DNA from: Burkholderia arboris
GTDB lineage: Bacteria > Pseudomonadota > Gammaproteobacteria > Burkholderiales > Burkholderiaceae
Direction: 5' to 3'
NCBI RefSeq assembly: GCF_902499125.1
Contig: NZ_CABVPX010000007.1
Coordinates: 1-64,000 of the forward strand
DNA length: 64,000 nt
Part shown: positions 35,490 to 44,392 of the stretch, piece by piece
Position numbering within the stretch: position 1 is the stretch's first letter
Layout of the letters: the number at the start of each line of letters is the position of its first letter
Translations under genes and position numbers: made by a program
The notes under the pieces: generated by a model
The model's input: the letters and a program-made list of their open reading frames with translations, nothing else
The model's database searches: none
What the model was told of the DNA's origin: nothing

Positions 35490-37451
35490 GTGATTTCGTT
35501 CAGACAGGGATTCTGGTTGGGGTGCTGCCTGGTGTTTGCCACGTCCGTGGCCGGTTGTGGCGGTGACGGCGGGCCGGGCAATCCGGATGTGTCGCACATG
35601 AGTGGCAGTGCCGTTGCGTCTCCCGCCGGTCTTTCCTATCCCGTGCCGTCGGCCGTATATTCGCCGGGCGAAAAGATCACGCCGAACATCCCGTCCAGCA
35701 GTGGCGGTCCGATCTCAACATACAGCGTATCGCCGGCGCTTCCAGACGGACTCGTCCTGGATCAACAGACCGGCGTGGTGAACGGCGCGCCCGTCGCGGC
35801 CACGCCGAGCGCAATTTACACGGTGACGGGCAGCAACGCTCAGGGAAGCGTCACTGCGCGGCTGCAGATCGAGGTCAAGGCGATAACGGCCGCTCCTGCG
35901 ACGCTTGCCTACCAGAATCCATTCATGATCTTCACTGCCGGACAAGCTGTCACGGGCATCGTACCTGCCACGTCTGGCGGCAGGATCACGCAATTCACGA
36001 TATCGCCGGCATTGCCCGGCGGGCTCGTGCTCGATCCCGTGACGGGGGAGATCGGCGGAACGCCGGCAACCGTCTCGGGCCCCGTGTCTTACAGGGTAAC
36101 CGGCAGCAACAGTGCGGGCAACGTGACGGCGCAAGTCACACTTGAGGTGCGTGCGGCAATTGCACCGCCGATGCATCTGGAGTACTTGAGTCGAACCGTC
36201 TCTTATACGGTCGGTCAGGTGATCACACCGAATTTGCCGCAATCGACCGGCGGCAACATTGCGCGGTACGCGGTATCCCCGGCATTGCCGACAGGGCTCA
36301 GTCTGAATGCGCAGACGGGCGCGATCAGCGGGACGCCGGCGAACGCCCAGGTTCCGACGGCCTATGTTGTTTCGGGAAGCAATAGTGCAGGCACGGTGCA
36401 GGCGCCACTCGAAATTTCCGTGATCCCTGCGGCGAGCGGTGAATGGTTGCCGGGCGGTAATCTTTTTGAGGGGCGAGCGTCGCATACTGCAACGTTGCTG
36501 TCCAATGGCGAAGTTCTGGTAACGGGTGGGTCGGGACTGAGCGGCATACTCAGCTCTGCAGAACGATTCAACCCGGCCAACGGCGTATGGGCGCGTGCGG
36601 GGAAAATGCAGACTGCTCGTACGGAGCACACCGCAACCAGGCTGGACAATGGAAGCGTGCTGGTTGCCGGCGGCAGGTATGTGACAGGTGGTGAAACGAC
36701 TCGCACGTCGGAGCTGTACGATCCGGCAACCGGAGTGTGGACGCCGGTCGGCAACATGAAGCGCGGACGGCACCTGGCGACATCGACGCTGATGCCGGAC
36801 GGCAGGGTGCTGGTCGTCGGCGGTATCGAGGAAGGCGATTTCGGTACCTTCGTTGCCGAGGCAGAGTTGTTCGACCCGGTCAGCCGGACATGGACGACGG
36901 CCGGTAGCCTGAACATCGCACGTGCGCATCACATCGCAACGCTCCTGCCTGGAGGAAAAGTGCTGGTGGCCGGCGGAAGCAGTACGGCGGGTGTCACGGC
37001 CACGGCCGAGATTTATGACGCGCCCAGCGGTAAATGGACATTGGTTCGCGACATGCACGTGCAGCGATCCACGCCGACCGCAACGATGCTGTCAACCGGC
37101 AAGGTGCTGGTGGTTGGAGGAAACAGTTCGTCGCTCACGGCCGAACAGTACGACCCGGTCACCGGAGTCTGGACGCTGACGGGACCGATGGTCATGCCAC
37201 GCCGCGATTCCCAGACCACACGTCTTCCGGACGGGCGCGTCGTCGTCACGGGCAACTATGACGCCAGCTACGAAGGGAACGGAACGTCGGCGGAAGTGTT
37301 CGATCCGGCAACAGGAAACTGGGCTGCAATTGCCAATATGAGCGATCCGCGATCCATGCATACGGCTACGCTGTTGAACGATGGCTCCGTGCTGGTTGCC
37401 GGCAGTTACCATCACACCAGAACTTACTCGTCGTCTGAACGATTCCGTTGA
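35490..37451 (+). CDS. Secreted Ig/kelch-repeat lipoprotein
   Basis: This 653-residue protein has a lipoprotein signal ending in the lipobox SVAGC (about residues 20-24), then three cadherin/He-PIG-like immunoglobulin modules of about 95 residues (each with YSPGEKITPNIPSSSGG..TYSVSPALPDGLVLDQQTGVVNGAPVAAT) and then about six kelch-type repeats (SAERFNPANGVWARAGKM, TSELYDPATGVWTPVGNM, EAELFDPVSRTWTTAGSL, and so on). It is probably an outer-membrane or surface protein. I prefer the GTG at 35490 because AAGGGA lies just upstream; an ATG at 35454 has no such site. Confidence 0.8.
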   Translation: MISFRQGFWLGCCLVFATSVAGCGGDGGPGNPDVSHMSGSAVASPAGLSYPVPSAVYSPGEKITPNIPSSSGGPISTYSVSPALPDGLVLDQQTGVVNGAPVAATPSAIYTVTGSNAQGSVTARLQIEVKAITAAPATLAYQNPFMIFTAGQAVTGIVPATSGGRITQFTISPALPGGLVLDPVTGEIGGTPATVSGPVSYRVTGSNSAGNVTAQVTLEVRAAIAPPMHLEYLSRTVSYTVGQVITPNLPQSTGGNIARYAVSPALPTGLSLNAQTGAISGTPANAQVPTAYVVSGSNSAGTVQAPLEISVIPAASGEWLPGGNLFEGRASHTATLLSNGEVLVTGGSGLSGILSSAERFNPANGVWARAGKMQTARTEHTATRLDNGSVLVAGGRYVTGGETTRTSELYDPATGVWTPVGNMKRGRHLATSTLMPDGRVLVVGGIEEGDFGTFVAEAELFDPVSRTWTTAGSLNIARAHHIATLLPGGKVLVAGGSSTAGVTATAEIYDAPSGKWTLVRDMHVQRSTPTATMLSTGKVLVVGGNSSSLTAEQYDPVTGVWTLTGPMVMPRRDSQTTRLPDGRVVVTGNYDASYEGNGTSAEVFDPATGNWAAIANMSDPRSMHTATLLNDGSVLVAGSYHHTRTYSSSERFR

Positions 37452-37690
37452 TTCGGGAGGCACGCCGCGCGCTGATCGCGCGGCTGCTTCGGATATTCGC
37501 GATGCGTCGGGCGCCGGCAATCTGCTGCGTTGCGATCCGCCGTCGTCAGCCAATCACGTTGCGTACCGGAAGATTGCGACTGCGCTGCGTGCGGCAGGTG
37601 CCCGAAACGATCCAGGCCTGACAGACGCCGCGCTCTCAAGAGCGGGCAGCCGTGTCGTCGCTGCGCCGGCAAAGGCCTCGACGCATTACG

Positions 37691-38671
37691 TCAATCGCCG
37701 CCCGATCGATAAAGCGCCTTCATCTGCGACAACTCGTCGATGAATTGATCCTTCAGCGCCTGCGGCCCGAGGATCTTCACGTGCGCGCCGTACCCCAGCA
37801 GCTTGCGCGCGCCGTGCTCGATCGATTCGATCGGCATCAGGAACGCTTTCCATCCTGGCGGCACCGCTGCGTTGCCTGCATCCGGCGAAACCGGCGCGGC
37901 GTTGACCCGCTCGTTGGCCAGCCAGGTTTCGCCGCGCGGCGATACTGCGATATGGGCGGTCAGCCGGTGGAGGTCGGCTTCGTACCGGCTCATCGCGTCA
38001 CGCCAGTGCGTGGCCAGATCGAACCGGGCGGGGCGCTTGAAACGGCGGCGCGTTGCGTCGAGTTCGAGAATGTTCGCCAGCCGGAAGGTGAGCGCGCCGG
38101 GCTTGCCGGCCACCCGGGCAATCAGGTACCACGCGCCGCCCTTGAGCACGAGGCCGAGCGGCTCGAGCGCACGGCGGGATACGCCGCGCCAGCTCTGGTA
38201 TGTCACGTCGATTCGATACGCGCCCCACACCGCATCGGCGACTTCGCGCAGAAATTCGGGCGTCTCCTGCGCGCGGTACCAGTCGACGGTATCGATATGC
38301 AGCCGGCTGGCGACGCGGTCGGCCTGCTCGCGCGAGCCCGGCGGCAGGCTCGCCATCATTTTCAACCGCGCGGAGGCCGCCATGCCGTCGAGGCCGAGTT
38401 CGCCCGCCGGACCGGGCAGGCCCGCGAGAATCAGCGCATGCGCTTCGTGCTCGGTGAGCCCCGTGAGATCGGTGCTCCAGCCGTCGCGTAGCTGAAATCC
38501 GCCGTTGCGGCCGCGATCGCCCCAGATCGGCACGCCGGCCGTGGAGAGCTGGTCGATATCGCGCAGGATCGTGCGCTCGGACACTTCCAGCGCTTCGGCC
38601 AGCGCAGGCGCGGTCATCCGGCCGCGCGCTTGCAGCATCATCAGGATCGACAACAGGCGGCTCGCTTTCAT
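37691..38671 (-). CDS. YafY-type (HTH-WYL) transcriptional regulator
   Basis: This 326-residue protein has an N-terminal HTH_11/DeoR-like domain (KASRLLSILMMLQARGRMTAPALAEALEVSERTILRDIDQLSTAGVPIWGDRGRNGGFQL) and a C-terminal WYL domain that senses small ligands or DNA ends (PLGLVLKGGAWYLIARVAGKPGALTFRLANILEL). It is divergent from a GST gene, with a perfect inverted repeat in the intergenic region that is a natural candidate for its operator. Confidence 0.92.
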   Translation of the reverse strand: MKASRLLSILMMLQARGRMTAPALAEALEVSERTILRDIDQLSTAGVPIWGDRGRNGGFQLRDGWSTDLTGLTEHEAHALILAGLPGPAGELGLDGMAASARLKMMASLPPGSREQADRVASRLHIDTVDWYRAQETPEFLREVADAVWGAYRIDVTYQSWRGVSRRALEPLGLVLKGGAWYLIARVAGKPGALTFRLANILELDATRRRFKRPARFDLATHWRDAMSRYEADLHRLTAHIAVSPRGETWLANERVNAAPVSPDAGNAAVPPGWKAFLMPIESIEHGARKLLGYGAHVKILGPQALKDQFIDELSQMKALYRSGGD

Positions 38672-38693
38672 TCACAGCACGTTACTCCAAATA

Positions 38694-38712
38694 CATGACA
38701 TCAGGTGTCATG
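38694..38712. promoter_or_regulatory. Probable operator of the YafY-type regulator
   Basis: CATGACATCAGGTGTCATG is a perfect inverted repeat with 7-bp arms and a 5-bp centre. It lies 23 bp from the regulator start codon and 60 bp from the GST start codon, between the two divergent genes. Confidence 0.65.
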
Positions 38713-38771
38713 TTTTCAGGCTTATGCTTTGCCGCATCCCCGATCCGTTCCATCGAAGCGAAGGACAAACC

Positions 38772-39434
38772 ATGAAGATCCTGTCAGGACCGCTGAGCAT
38801 GTTCGGCGCCAAGGTCGAGATTGCGGCGCACGAGAAGGGCATCGATTTCGAGCGGGCGATGGTGCCGTTCAGTCAGCAGCGCGGCTACGAACCCAGGCAT
38901 CCGGACGTATTGCGCATCAACCCGAAGCGCCAGGTGCCGGTGCTGATCGACGGCGAGCTGGAGATTTTCGATTCCACGCAAATCTTCGAGTATTTCGAGG
39001 ATCTGAAACCGGCGCCCGCATTGTGGCCGGCGCGTCCGGCGGCGCGCGCCGTTGCGCGTCAGCTCGAACACGGCAGCGACGAAGTGTATTTTCCGCACAT
39101 CGTCCGGCTGATGGGGCTGGAAGACGCGCCGGACGATCCGGCGGCACAGGCCGCGCGTGCCGCAGCGGCGCAATACTACCGGCGCATGGAGCACGTGCTC
39201 GCGGATCGCGAATTTCTCGCCGAAACCTACTCCTTTGCCGATATCGCGTTCTACATGGCGCAGTTGTTCGGCGCGCGCAAAGGCGCGCCGATGACCGGTG
39301 AGACCCCCAACCTGCTCGCGTGGCGTGAGCGGATGACGGCGCGTCCCGCCGTGCGCAAGGTGGCCGGTGCGATGGCGGCGTACCTGGCGTCGATCGGGGA
39401 AGCGGTTCCCGATTTTCTTCGTGAAACCTGTTAG
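38772..39434 (+). CDS. Glutathione S-transferase family protein
   Basis: This 220-residue protein has the thioredoxin-like N-terminal domain MKILSGPLSMFGAKVEIAAHEKGIDFERAMVPFSQQRGYE and PKRQVPVLIDGELEIFDSTQIFEYFEDL (the cis-Pro and Ser of the glutathione site), then an all-helical C-terminal domain. The active-site residue may be Ser8 or Ser64. It is divergent from a YafY-type regulator that probably controls it. Substrate unknown. Confidence 0.9.
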   Translation: MKILSGPLSMFGAKVEIAAHEKGIDFERAMVPFSQQRGYEPRHPDVLRINPKRQVPVLIDGELEIFDSTQIFEYFEDLKPAPALWPARPAARAVARQLEHGSDEVYFPHIVRLMGLEDAPDDPAAQAARAAAAQYYRRMEHVLADREFLAETYSFADIAFYMAQLFGARKGAPMTGETPNLLAWRERMTARPAVRKVAGAMAAYLASIGEAVPDFLRETC

Positions 39435-39508
39435 CCGTGTTCGCCGGCCATGCAGGGCGGCCTTCAACCTGCGTCCCGGGCTGAAGGCTGCGCCGGCATG
39501 CGCAGCGT

Positions 39509-39924
39509 TCAGCTGCGGATGAACGCGGGCAAATCGGCGTTGATCGTGTCGGCGCGGGGCGTGGGCATGCCGTGCGGGAAGCCCGCATGGACCTTCGGCG
39601 TGCTGTTCCTCGCCAGCTTCGCCGGCAGGAAACCGGATCGGCGTACGGAAAGATCGGGCCGTCGTCGCCATGCATCGCGAGAACGCGAATCGTGGTGCTT
39701 TTCAGGTCGTCGGTGAAGGCGGTCTGCGAGAACGTGACGATGCCGTCACGGTGCGTCCTGGCGATGCCCATCATGCCTTGCCGCCACCCGTACCGGATGA
39801 CACCTTGCGACGATGTCGCGCCTTCGCGATTGGGCATGGTGTCGATCCGTGGCAAGGGGCGCCGCACGGCGGCCACATGATCCGGCGCCGGCCGCCGGAA
39901 CGCCGCGCAGGCGAAGTCCGACAT
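39509..39924 (-). pseudogene. Decayed alpha/beta hydrolase (non-haem chloroperoxidase-like) remnant
   Basis: On the minus strand, the frame from 39924 reads GVIRYGWRQGMMGIARTHRDGIVTFSQTAFTDDLKSTTIRVLAMHGDDGPIFPYADP, the cap and acid-loop region of chloroperoxidase-type hydrolases. A frameshift near 39635 then leads to LPAKLARNSTPKVHAGFPHGMPTPRADTINADLPAFIRS, the canonical His-containing C-terminus. The N-terminal half with the nucleophile is gone. It is a truncated and frameshifted gene. Confidence 0.85.
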
Positions 39925-39942
39925 GTTCCTCTATTCGTCGCC

Positions 39943-39973
39943 TTGACCTTAAAGTTGACTTAAAGCTTAGAGT
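39943..39973 (+). promoter_or_regulatory. MerR-type promoter with a 19-bp spacer
   Basis: The -35 TTGACC (39943-39948) and -10 TAGAGT (39968-39973) are separated by 19 bp, and the spacer holds the dyad-like TTAAAGTTGACTTAA. A 19-bp spacer with a central inverted repeat is the mark of MerR-family-activated promoters. It drives the two-gene operon at 40048, and a MerR gene follows that operon. Confidence 0.75.
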
Positions 39974-40047
39974 GCTGCTGACGACAGTGAATCAGCAGGC
40001 TTCGGGTGTTGCCTGCCACGATCGATCATCGACGGGAGGCAACGAAC

Positions 40048-40965
40048 ATGGACAGGCGCTTTACACAGGTCGAATTCGGGCCGCATACGGTCGACGTGCT
40101 CGAGGGCGGGTACTACGACCGGTTCCGGATGAATCCGGACCTGAACGAGGTGGCGCGCGACCCCGCAGCCGGGAACATCGATTTTTTCCGCCGGATTCCG
40201 AAGCGTCAGGTGGCTTCGCGGGTGGGGCCGACCTGGGCGCCGAACTTCTATTACCGTTCCAGCAGCATCCAGCTGTTGTTCCTCGCGCCGCTCGAACGCC
40301 TGCGGACCACGCTGCCCGCGCCGCTCGAACCGCTGCGGGCGCTCCCCGGGTACGGGCTCGTCGCACTGACGTTCTTTTCGTATTCGGTCTGCGACAACGA
40401 TCCGTATGACGAAGTATCCGTCGCGGTGGTGATCCGCCGGCCGGGTGCGAAAGGGTCGCATGCGCTCGAGCTGATCGACTCGATGCGGCGCCGCAGTTTC
40501 GTCGCACACGTGCTGGCGCTGCCGGTCACGACGGACATCGCGCGGGTGCGCGGCGTACACGGGTATCAGTTGCCGAAATGGCTCGCCGATATCGACGTGA
40601 ACATCGGTGCCACCGCCCGTGCGCGCATTGCCGGCCCGGACGGCCGGACGGACCTGAGCCTGAGCGTGCCGTCGCCGGCGCTGACCAGCGTGCCGTCGCA
40701 ATCGCACATGGGCACGACGACGATGGTCAACCGTATCGACGGCGAATGGCACCAGTCGTCGGTGCAGACCAACATGCTGTCGTTCGCGCAGCGCCTGTTG
40801 CCGCGCAACGTCGAACTGGTTCGGCACGGCGGGCCGCTGAGCCAGTTGCTCGACGGGCTGGGCGCGTCCACCATCATGCGTCTGGATGTGGTCAAGGACG
40901 CGCAGCTGGTCCTGAACCTGCCGACGCCTTTGAAGACGTTCGATGAACCCGGAAAGCCCCGCTAA
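40048..40965 (+). CDS. Acetoacetate-decarboxylase-like protein
   Basis: This 305-residue protein has the acetoacetate decarboxylase family layout: central strands ending in VVIRRPGAKGSHALELIDSMRRRSFVAHVLALPVTTDIARVRGVHGYQLPKWLADIDV. The motif GVHGYQLPKWLADI is where the family has its active-site Lys/Glu region; the Lys is present. Many ADC-like proteins lack decarboxylase activity and act on other beta-keto acids or cyclise polyketides. It overlaps the ORF of the next gene, and it is under the MerR-type promoter. Confidence 0.78.
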   Translation: MDRRFTQVEFGPHTVDVLEGGYYDRFRMNPDLNEVARDPAAGNIDFFRRIPKRQVASRVGPTWAPNFYYRSSSIQLLFLAPLERLRTTLPAPLEPLRALPGYGLVALTFFSYSVCDNDPYDEVSVAVVIRRPGAKGSHALELIDSMRRRSFVAHVLALPVTTDIARVRGVHGYQLPKWLADIDVNIGATARARIAGPDGRTDLSLSVPSPALTSVPSQSHMGTTTMVNRIDGEWHQSSVQTNMLSFAQRLLPRNVELVRHGGPLSQLLDGLGASTIMRLDVVKDAQLVLNLPTPLKTFDEPGKPR

Positions 40966-41008
40966 CGATACGAATGCGCGCGACCCGCGCGCGCCGAAGG
41001 AGTCGTCC

Positions 41009-42253
41009 ATGCCCCAACCGACCTACGATCTCGTCGTATTCGGCGCCACCAGTTTCGTCGGTCAGATCCTGACCCGCTACCTGTCCGACTACCTGTCGGA
41101 TCATGGCGAGACGCTGCGCTGGGCCATTGCGGGCCGGTCCCAGGCGAAGCTCGGGCAGGTGAGGGACGCGCTCGGGGCGGCCGGGCAGTCGGTGCCGATC
41201 ATCGTCGCCGACGCGGCCGACGAAGCGCAGCTTCGGGCGCTGTGTGCGCAAACGCGGGTGGTCGTGTCGACCGTCGGGCCGTACGCGCTTTACGGCGAGC
41301 CGCTGGTCAGGGTCTGCGCGCAAACCGGCACCGATTACTGCGACCTGACCGGCGAGACGCAGTGGATCAAACGGATGATCGACAAGTACGAGCCCGCGGC
41401 CCGGCAATCGGGCGCGCGCATCGTGCATTGCTGCGGCTTCGATTCGGTGCCGTCGGACATGGGCGTTTTCTTCCTGCAGCAACAGGCGCGGCAGCAGTGG
41501 GACGCGCCGGCCACCCATGTGAAGATGCGGGTCCGCACGCTGAAGGGTGGGGCGTCGGGCGGCACCGTGGCAAGCGTGATCAACGTCGTGCGGGAAGCGG
41601 CGGCCGATCCGGCGTTGCGCAGGGAACTGCTCGATCCGTATTCGCTGTGCCCGCAGGGGCATGGCTTCACGGTGCGGCAGCATGCGGTTCGATCCGCAGA
41701 ATTCGATCGCGACAGCGACACATGGATCGCGCCGTTCGTGATGGCGGCGATCAACGAGCGTGTCGTGCACCGCTCCAATGCGCTGGCGGGCAATGCGTAC
41801 GGCAGCCGCTTCACCTACGACGAGGCCGTGATGACGGGTACCGGCCTCAAGGGCCGGCTGACCGCGCTGACGATGGTGGCCGGACTCGGCGCGTTCATGG
41901 TGGGGGTTCTCGTCAAGCCGGTGCGCAGCCTGATGGAGCGCTTCCTGCTGCCGAAGCCCGGCGAAGGGCCGAGCGCCGAGGCCCAGCAGGCCGGCCGCTA
42001 CGACATACGTTTCTTCGGCCGCGCCGACGACGGGCGGACCTTGCGCGTGAAAGTCACGGGCGACCGCGATCCGGGCTATGGCTCCACCGGCAAGATGCTC
42101 GGGCAGGCTGCGATCAGTCTCGCGCTCGATTGCGGCAGCGACGGCGTCAAGACCGGGCGCGGTGGCGGTTTCTGGACGCCCGCGACGATGTTCGACGAAC
42201 GCTATATCGCGCGTCTGGTTCGTCATGCGGGGTTGCGTTTCGAGGTGATCTGA
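41009..42253 (+). CDS. Saccharopine-dehydrogenase-like / trans-acting enoyl reductase family protein
   Basis: This 414-residue protein has an N-terminal Rossmann motif (YDLVVFGATSFVGQILTRYL) and the segment VVSTVGPYALYGEPLVRVCAQTGTDYCDLTGETQWIKRMIDKYEPAARQSGARIVHCCGFDSVPSDMG, which marks the trans-acting enoyl reductase family, as in mycobacterial phenolic lipid synthesis. A C-terminal hydrophobic patch (TMVAGLGAFMVGVLVKPVRSLMERFLLP) may contact the membrane. I chose the ATG at 41009, which has AAGGAG 6 bp upstream; the frame is open upstream too. It is translated with the preceding gene. Confidence 0.85.
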   Translation: MPQPTYDLVVFGATSFVGQILTRYLSDYLSDHGETLRWAIAGRSQAKLGQVRDALGAAGQSVPIIVADAADEAQLRALCAQTRVVVSTVGPYALYGEPLVRVCAQTGTDYCDLTGETQWIKRMIDKYEPAARQSGARIVHCCGFDSVPSDMGVFFLQQQARQQWDAPATHVKMRVRTLKGGASGGTVASVINVVREAAADPALRRELLDPYSLCPQGHGFTVRQHAVRSAEFDRDSDTWIAPFVMAAINERVVHRSNALAGNAYGSRFTYDEAVMTGTGLKGRLTALTMVAGLGAFMVGVLVKPVRSLMERFLLPKPGEGPSAEAQQAGRYDIRFFGRADDGRTLRVKVTGDRDPGYGSTGKMLGQAAISLALDCGSDGVKTGRGGGFWTPATMFDERYIARLVRHAGLRFEVI

Positions 42254-42377
42254 GCGAACCCCGTCGGCTTTTTCAAGGGAAAGGATAAAGATCGGATGAC
42301 GAATCAACGTGAGGAGACAACCTGACGTCAGGGCAAGGCAGATGGTCGGCTGCAGGCCGGCCGGGGAGTATCGGAAC

Positions 42378-42857
42378 ATGAAGATCGGGGAACTGGCGGA
42401 ACGCACCGGCCTGACCCCTTCGCGCATCCGTTTCTACGAGCGCATCGGTCTGTTGACGCTCGTCGAGCGCGAAGCGAACGGCTATCGCACCTATCCGCCG
42501 GAAGCGGTGACGGCGCTCGATCTGATCACGACGGCGCAGAAAGCGGATTTCAGCCTGGACGAGATTCGCACGCTGATTCCGTCCGACTTCGCCCAGTGGC
42601 AATGCGGTGCGTTGCTCGACGCGCTCTGCCGCAAGGTGCAGGACATCGAGGCGCTGGAGGCGCGGCTCGCGCACAGCAAGGCGCACGTCATCGCGCTGAT
42701 CGCCGGGATCGGCGCGAAACCGGATACCGTCGATTGCGCAACCAATGCGAAAACGCTGCTGTCGCGCCTCCCGTCCGCGCGTGCGGCGGACGCTGGCGAT
42801 GCTGGAGCCGCCGACGCTCGCGACGACCCGGCTTTGCGCCGGACCACCGGCCGTTAG
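42378..42857 (+). CDS. MerR-family transcriptional regulator
   Basis: This 159-residue protein starts MKIGELAERTGLTPSRIRFYERIGLLTLVEREANGYRTYPPEAVTAL, the MerR HTH and wing, followed by a coiled-coil dimer helix and a short C-terminal ligand region with Cys and acidic residues. It lies downstream of the two-enzyme operon and on the same strand; a MerR-type promoter precedes that operon. It overlaps tail to tail with the DJ-1 gene by 4 bp. Confidence 0.92.
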   Translation: MKIGELAERTGLTPSRIRFYERIGLLTLVEREANGYRTYPPEAVTALDLITTAQKADFSLDEIRTLIPSDFAQWQCGALLDALCRKVQDIEALEARLAHSKAHVIALIAGIGAKPDTVDCATNAKTLLSRLPSARAADAGDAGAADARDDPALRRTTGR

Positions 42858-43561
42858 GCGGCCGCCGGTGCGTCGCACGACAGCAGCGCGACGACCTGGT
42901 CGGCCGTTGCCTTCGCCGATTGCGGGTTCTGGCCGGTCACGAGGCGGCCGTCGACGACGACGTTCGACGTGAACGGCAGCAGTGCCTTCTCGTAGCGCGC
43001 ACCACGCTGCTGCATCTGCTGCTCGACGTTGTAGGGCACCTTCTTCGCGACGCCTGCCAGGATTTCCTCCAACCACGAATAGCCGGTGATCCGGCGTCCG
43101 GCGACCAGCAGCGAGCCGTCCGACAGCGTCGTGTTCAGCAGCCCGCAATAGCCATGACAGACCGACGACACGACGCCGCCGCGCTCGTAGATCTCGCGCG
43201 TGAGCCGCTGCAGCCCCGCATCGTCCGGATAGTCCCACATGACCGCATGGCCGCCGGTGAAGTAGATCGCATCGAAGCCGGCCGGATCGATCTCGTCCGG
43301 GCGGGCCGTGTTCGCGAGCAGCGCCTCGTTGGCCTTGTCGGCGCGCCATGCCTTCGACGCGGCGTCGGCATGCGGCCATTTGAGCGAGCGCGGCTCCAGC
43401 GGCGACACGCCGCCTTTCGGGCTCACGAGCTGCTGCGCATAGCCTTTCGCCGCGAAGATCTCATGGGCGTGGGTCAGTTCGGACAGCCACAGGCCGGTCG
43501 GCTGCGACGGATCGGCGTAGTGCGCGACATTGCTGACGACGTGAAGGATTCGCTTGGTCAT
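42854..43561 (-). CDS. DJ-1/PfpI-family protein (type 1 glutamine amidotransferase-like)
   Basis: This 235-residue protein has the class I GATase-like fold of PfpI/DJ-1 and Hsp31 chaperones: FDAIYFTGGHAVMWDYPDDAGLQRLTREIYERGGVVSSVCHGYCGLLN, with the nucleophile Cys in SVCHGYCG (about residue 135) and a preceding acid. These enzymes act as glyoxalase III or chaperones. It ends in the last codons of MerR on the other strand; the two share a 4-bp overlap of their stop regions. Confidence 0.88.
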   Translation of the reverse strand: MTKRILHVVSNVAHYADPSQPTGLWLSELTHAHEIFAAKGYAQQLVSPKGGVSPLEPRSLKWPHADAASKAWRADKANEALLANTARPDEIDPAGFDAIYFTGGHAVMWDYPDDAGLQRLTREIYERGGVVSSVCHGYCGLLNTTLSDGSLLVAGRRITGYSWLEEILAGVAKKVPYNVEQQMQQRGARYEKALLPFTSNVVVDGRLVTGQNPQSAKATADQVVALLSCDAPAAA

Positions 43562-43693
43562 GATGCGGGCTCCGTTTGATCGGCCACGGGCGGACGTCTG
43601 CGACGCACCGCCGGATTGTCGGTTGGCGGGACACATACCCCTGGCCTCGATACGCTGCCGAGGCAAACCATAACCTTTAAGCGAAGTTCAAGG

Positions 43694-44347
43694 TCAAGGC
43701 TTTTTCGCCTTGGCCGCCCGGGCGGGCTTCTCGGGCATCACGAGCCCGTCCAGCAACGTGGTCAGCGCATCCTCGATCGCGTGATCGCCGACTTTCTCGC
43801 GCACCAGCCGTCCGTCGATCGCGAGCATCGTCAGGCCGTGGAGATGCGCCCAGCACGCGGTCGCCTGGCCGAGCGCCGGGCGCGGGCGGATCGTGCCGGC
43901 GCGATGCCCGTGCTCCAGGATGTCGACGACCAGCAGGAACGGCGCCTGCACGCGCGGATCGAGATGGATATCCGACGGCTCCCCGGCATCCGCGGCAAAC
44001 ATCAGCCGATACAGATCCGGGTTGCGTTTCCCGAACGCGAGATGGGCATAGGCGAGCGCCAGCAGCACGTCCGGTGCATTCGCCGCGGGATCGACGGAGG
44101 CGGCGAGATCGTCGCGCAGGCGATCGAAGCCGATCAGCGCGAGCTCGTGCAGCAACGCGGCCTTGTCCGGGAAATGCCGGTACGGCGCGGAGTGGCTGAC
44201 GTTCGCGCGCCGCGCGATTTCGCGCAGCGTGAACTGCCAGCCTTGCTGCTCCTGCAGTGTGTCGAGTGCCGTTTCGATGATCGCGCGACGCAGATCCCCG
44301 TGGTGATAAGCCTTTTGCCCGGCGTCCGCATCCCCATCCGACGACAT
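43694..44347 (-). CDS. TetR-family regulator of the aldehyde dehydrogenase
   Basis: This 217-residue regulator has the TetR HTH (DLRRAIIETALDTLQEQQGWQFTLREIARRANVSHSAPYRHFPDKAALLHELALIGF, about residues 18-72) and a TetR_C_33-like ligand domain. The start at 44347 is divergent from the aldehyde dehydrogenase gene with a clear promoter and a near-perfect palindrome in between, so it most likely represses that gene and itself. Confidence 0.9.
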   Translation of the reverse strand: MSSDGDADAGQKAYHHGDLRRAIIETALDTLQEQQGWQFTLREIARRANVSHSAPYRHFPDKAALLHELALIGFDRLRDDLAASVDPAANAPDVLLALAYAHLAFGKRNPDLYRLMFAADAGEPSDIHLDPRVQAPFLLVVDILEHGHRAGTIRPRPALGQATACWAHLHGLTMLAIDGRLVREKVGDHAIEDALTTLLDGLVMPEKPARAAKAKKP

Positions 44348-44362
44348 CGTATTGCTCCTATG

Positions 44363-44392
44363 TTGACAAGGAACACATTGTGGTCCTATGAT
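44363..44392 (+). promoter_or_regulatory. Sigma70-type promoter with overlapping TetR operator
   Basis: The -35 TTGACA (44363-44368) and -10 TATGAT (44387-44392) are 18 bp apart and point to the aldehyde dehydrogenase gene. The spacer holds GGAACACATTGTGGTCC (44370-44386), a 17-bp near-perfect palindrome with one mismatched pair, which would block RNA polymerase when bound. Confidence 0.75.
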
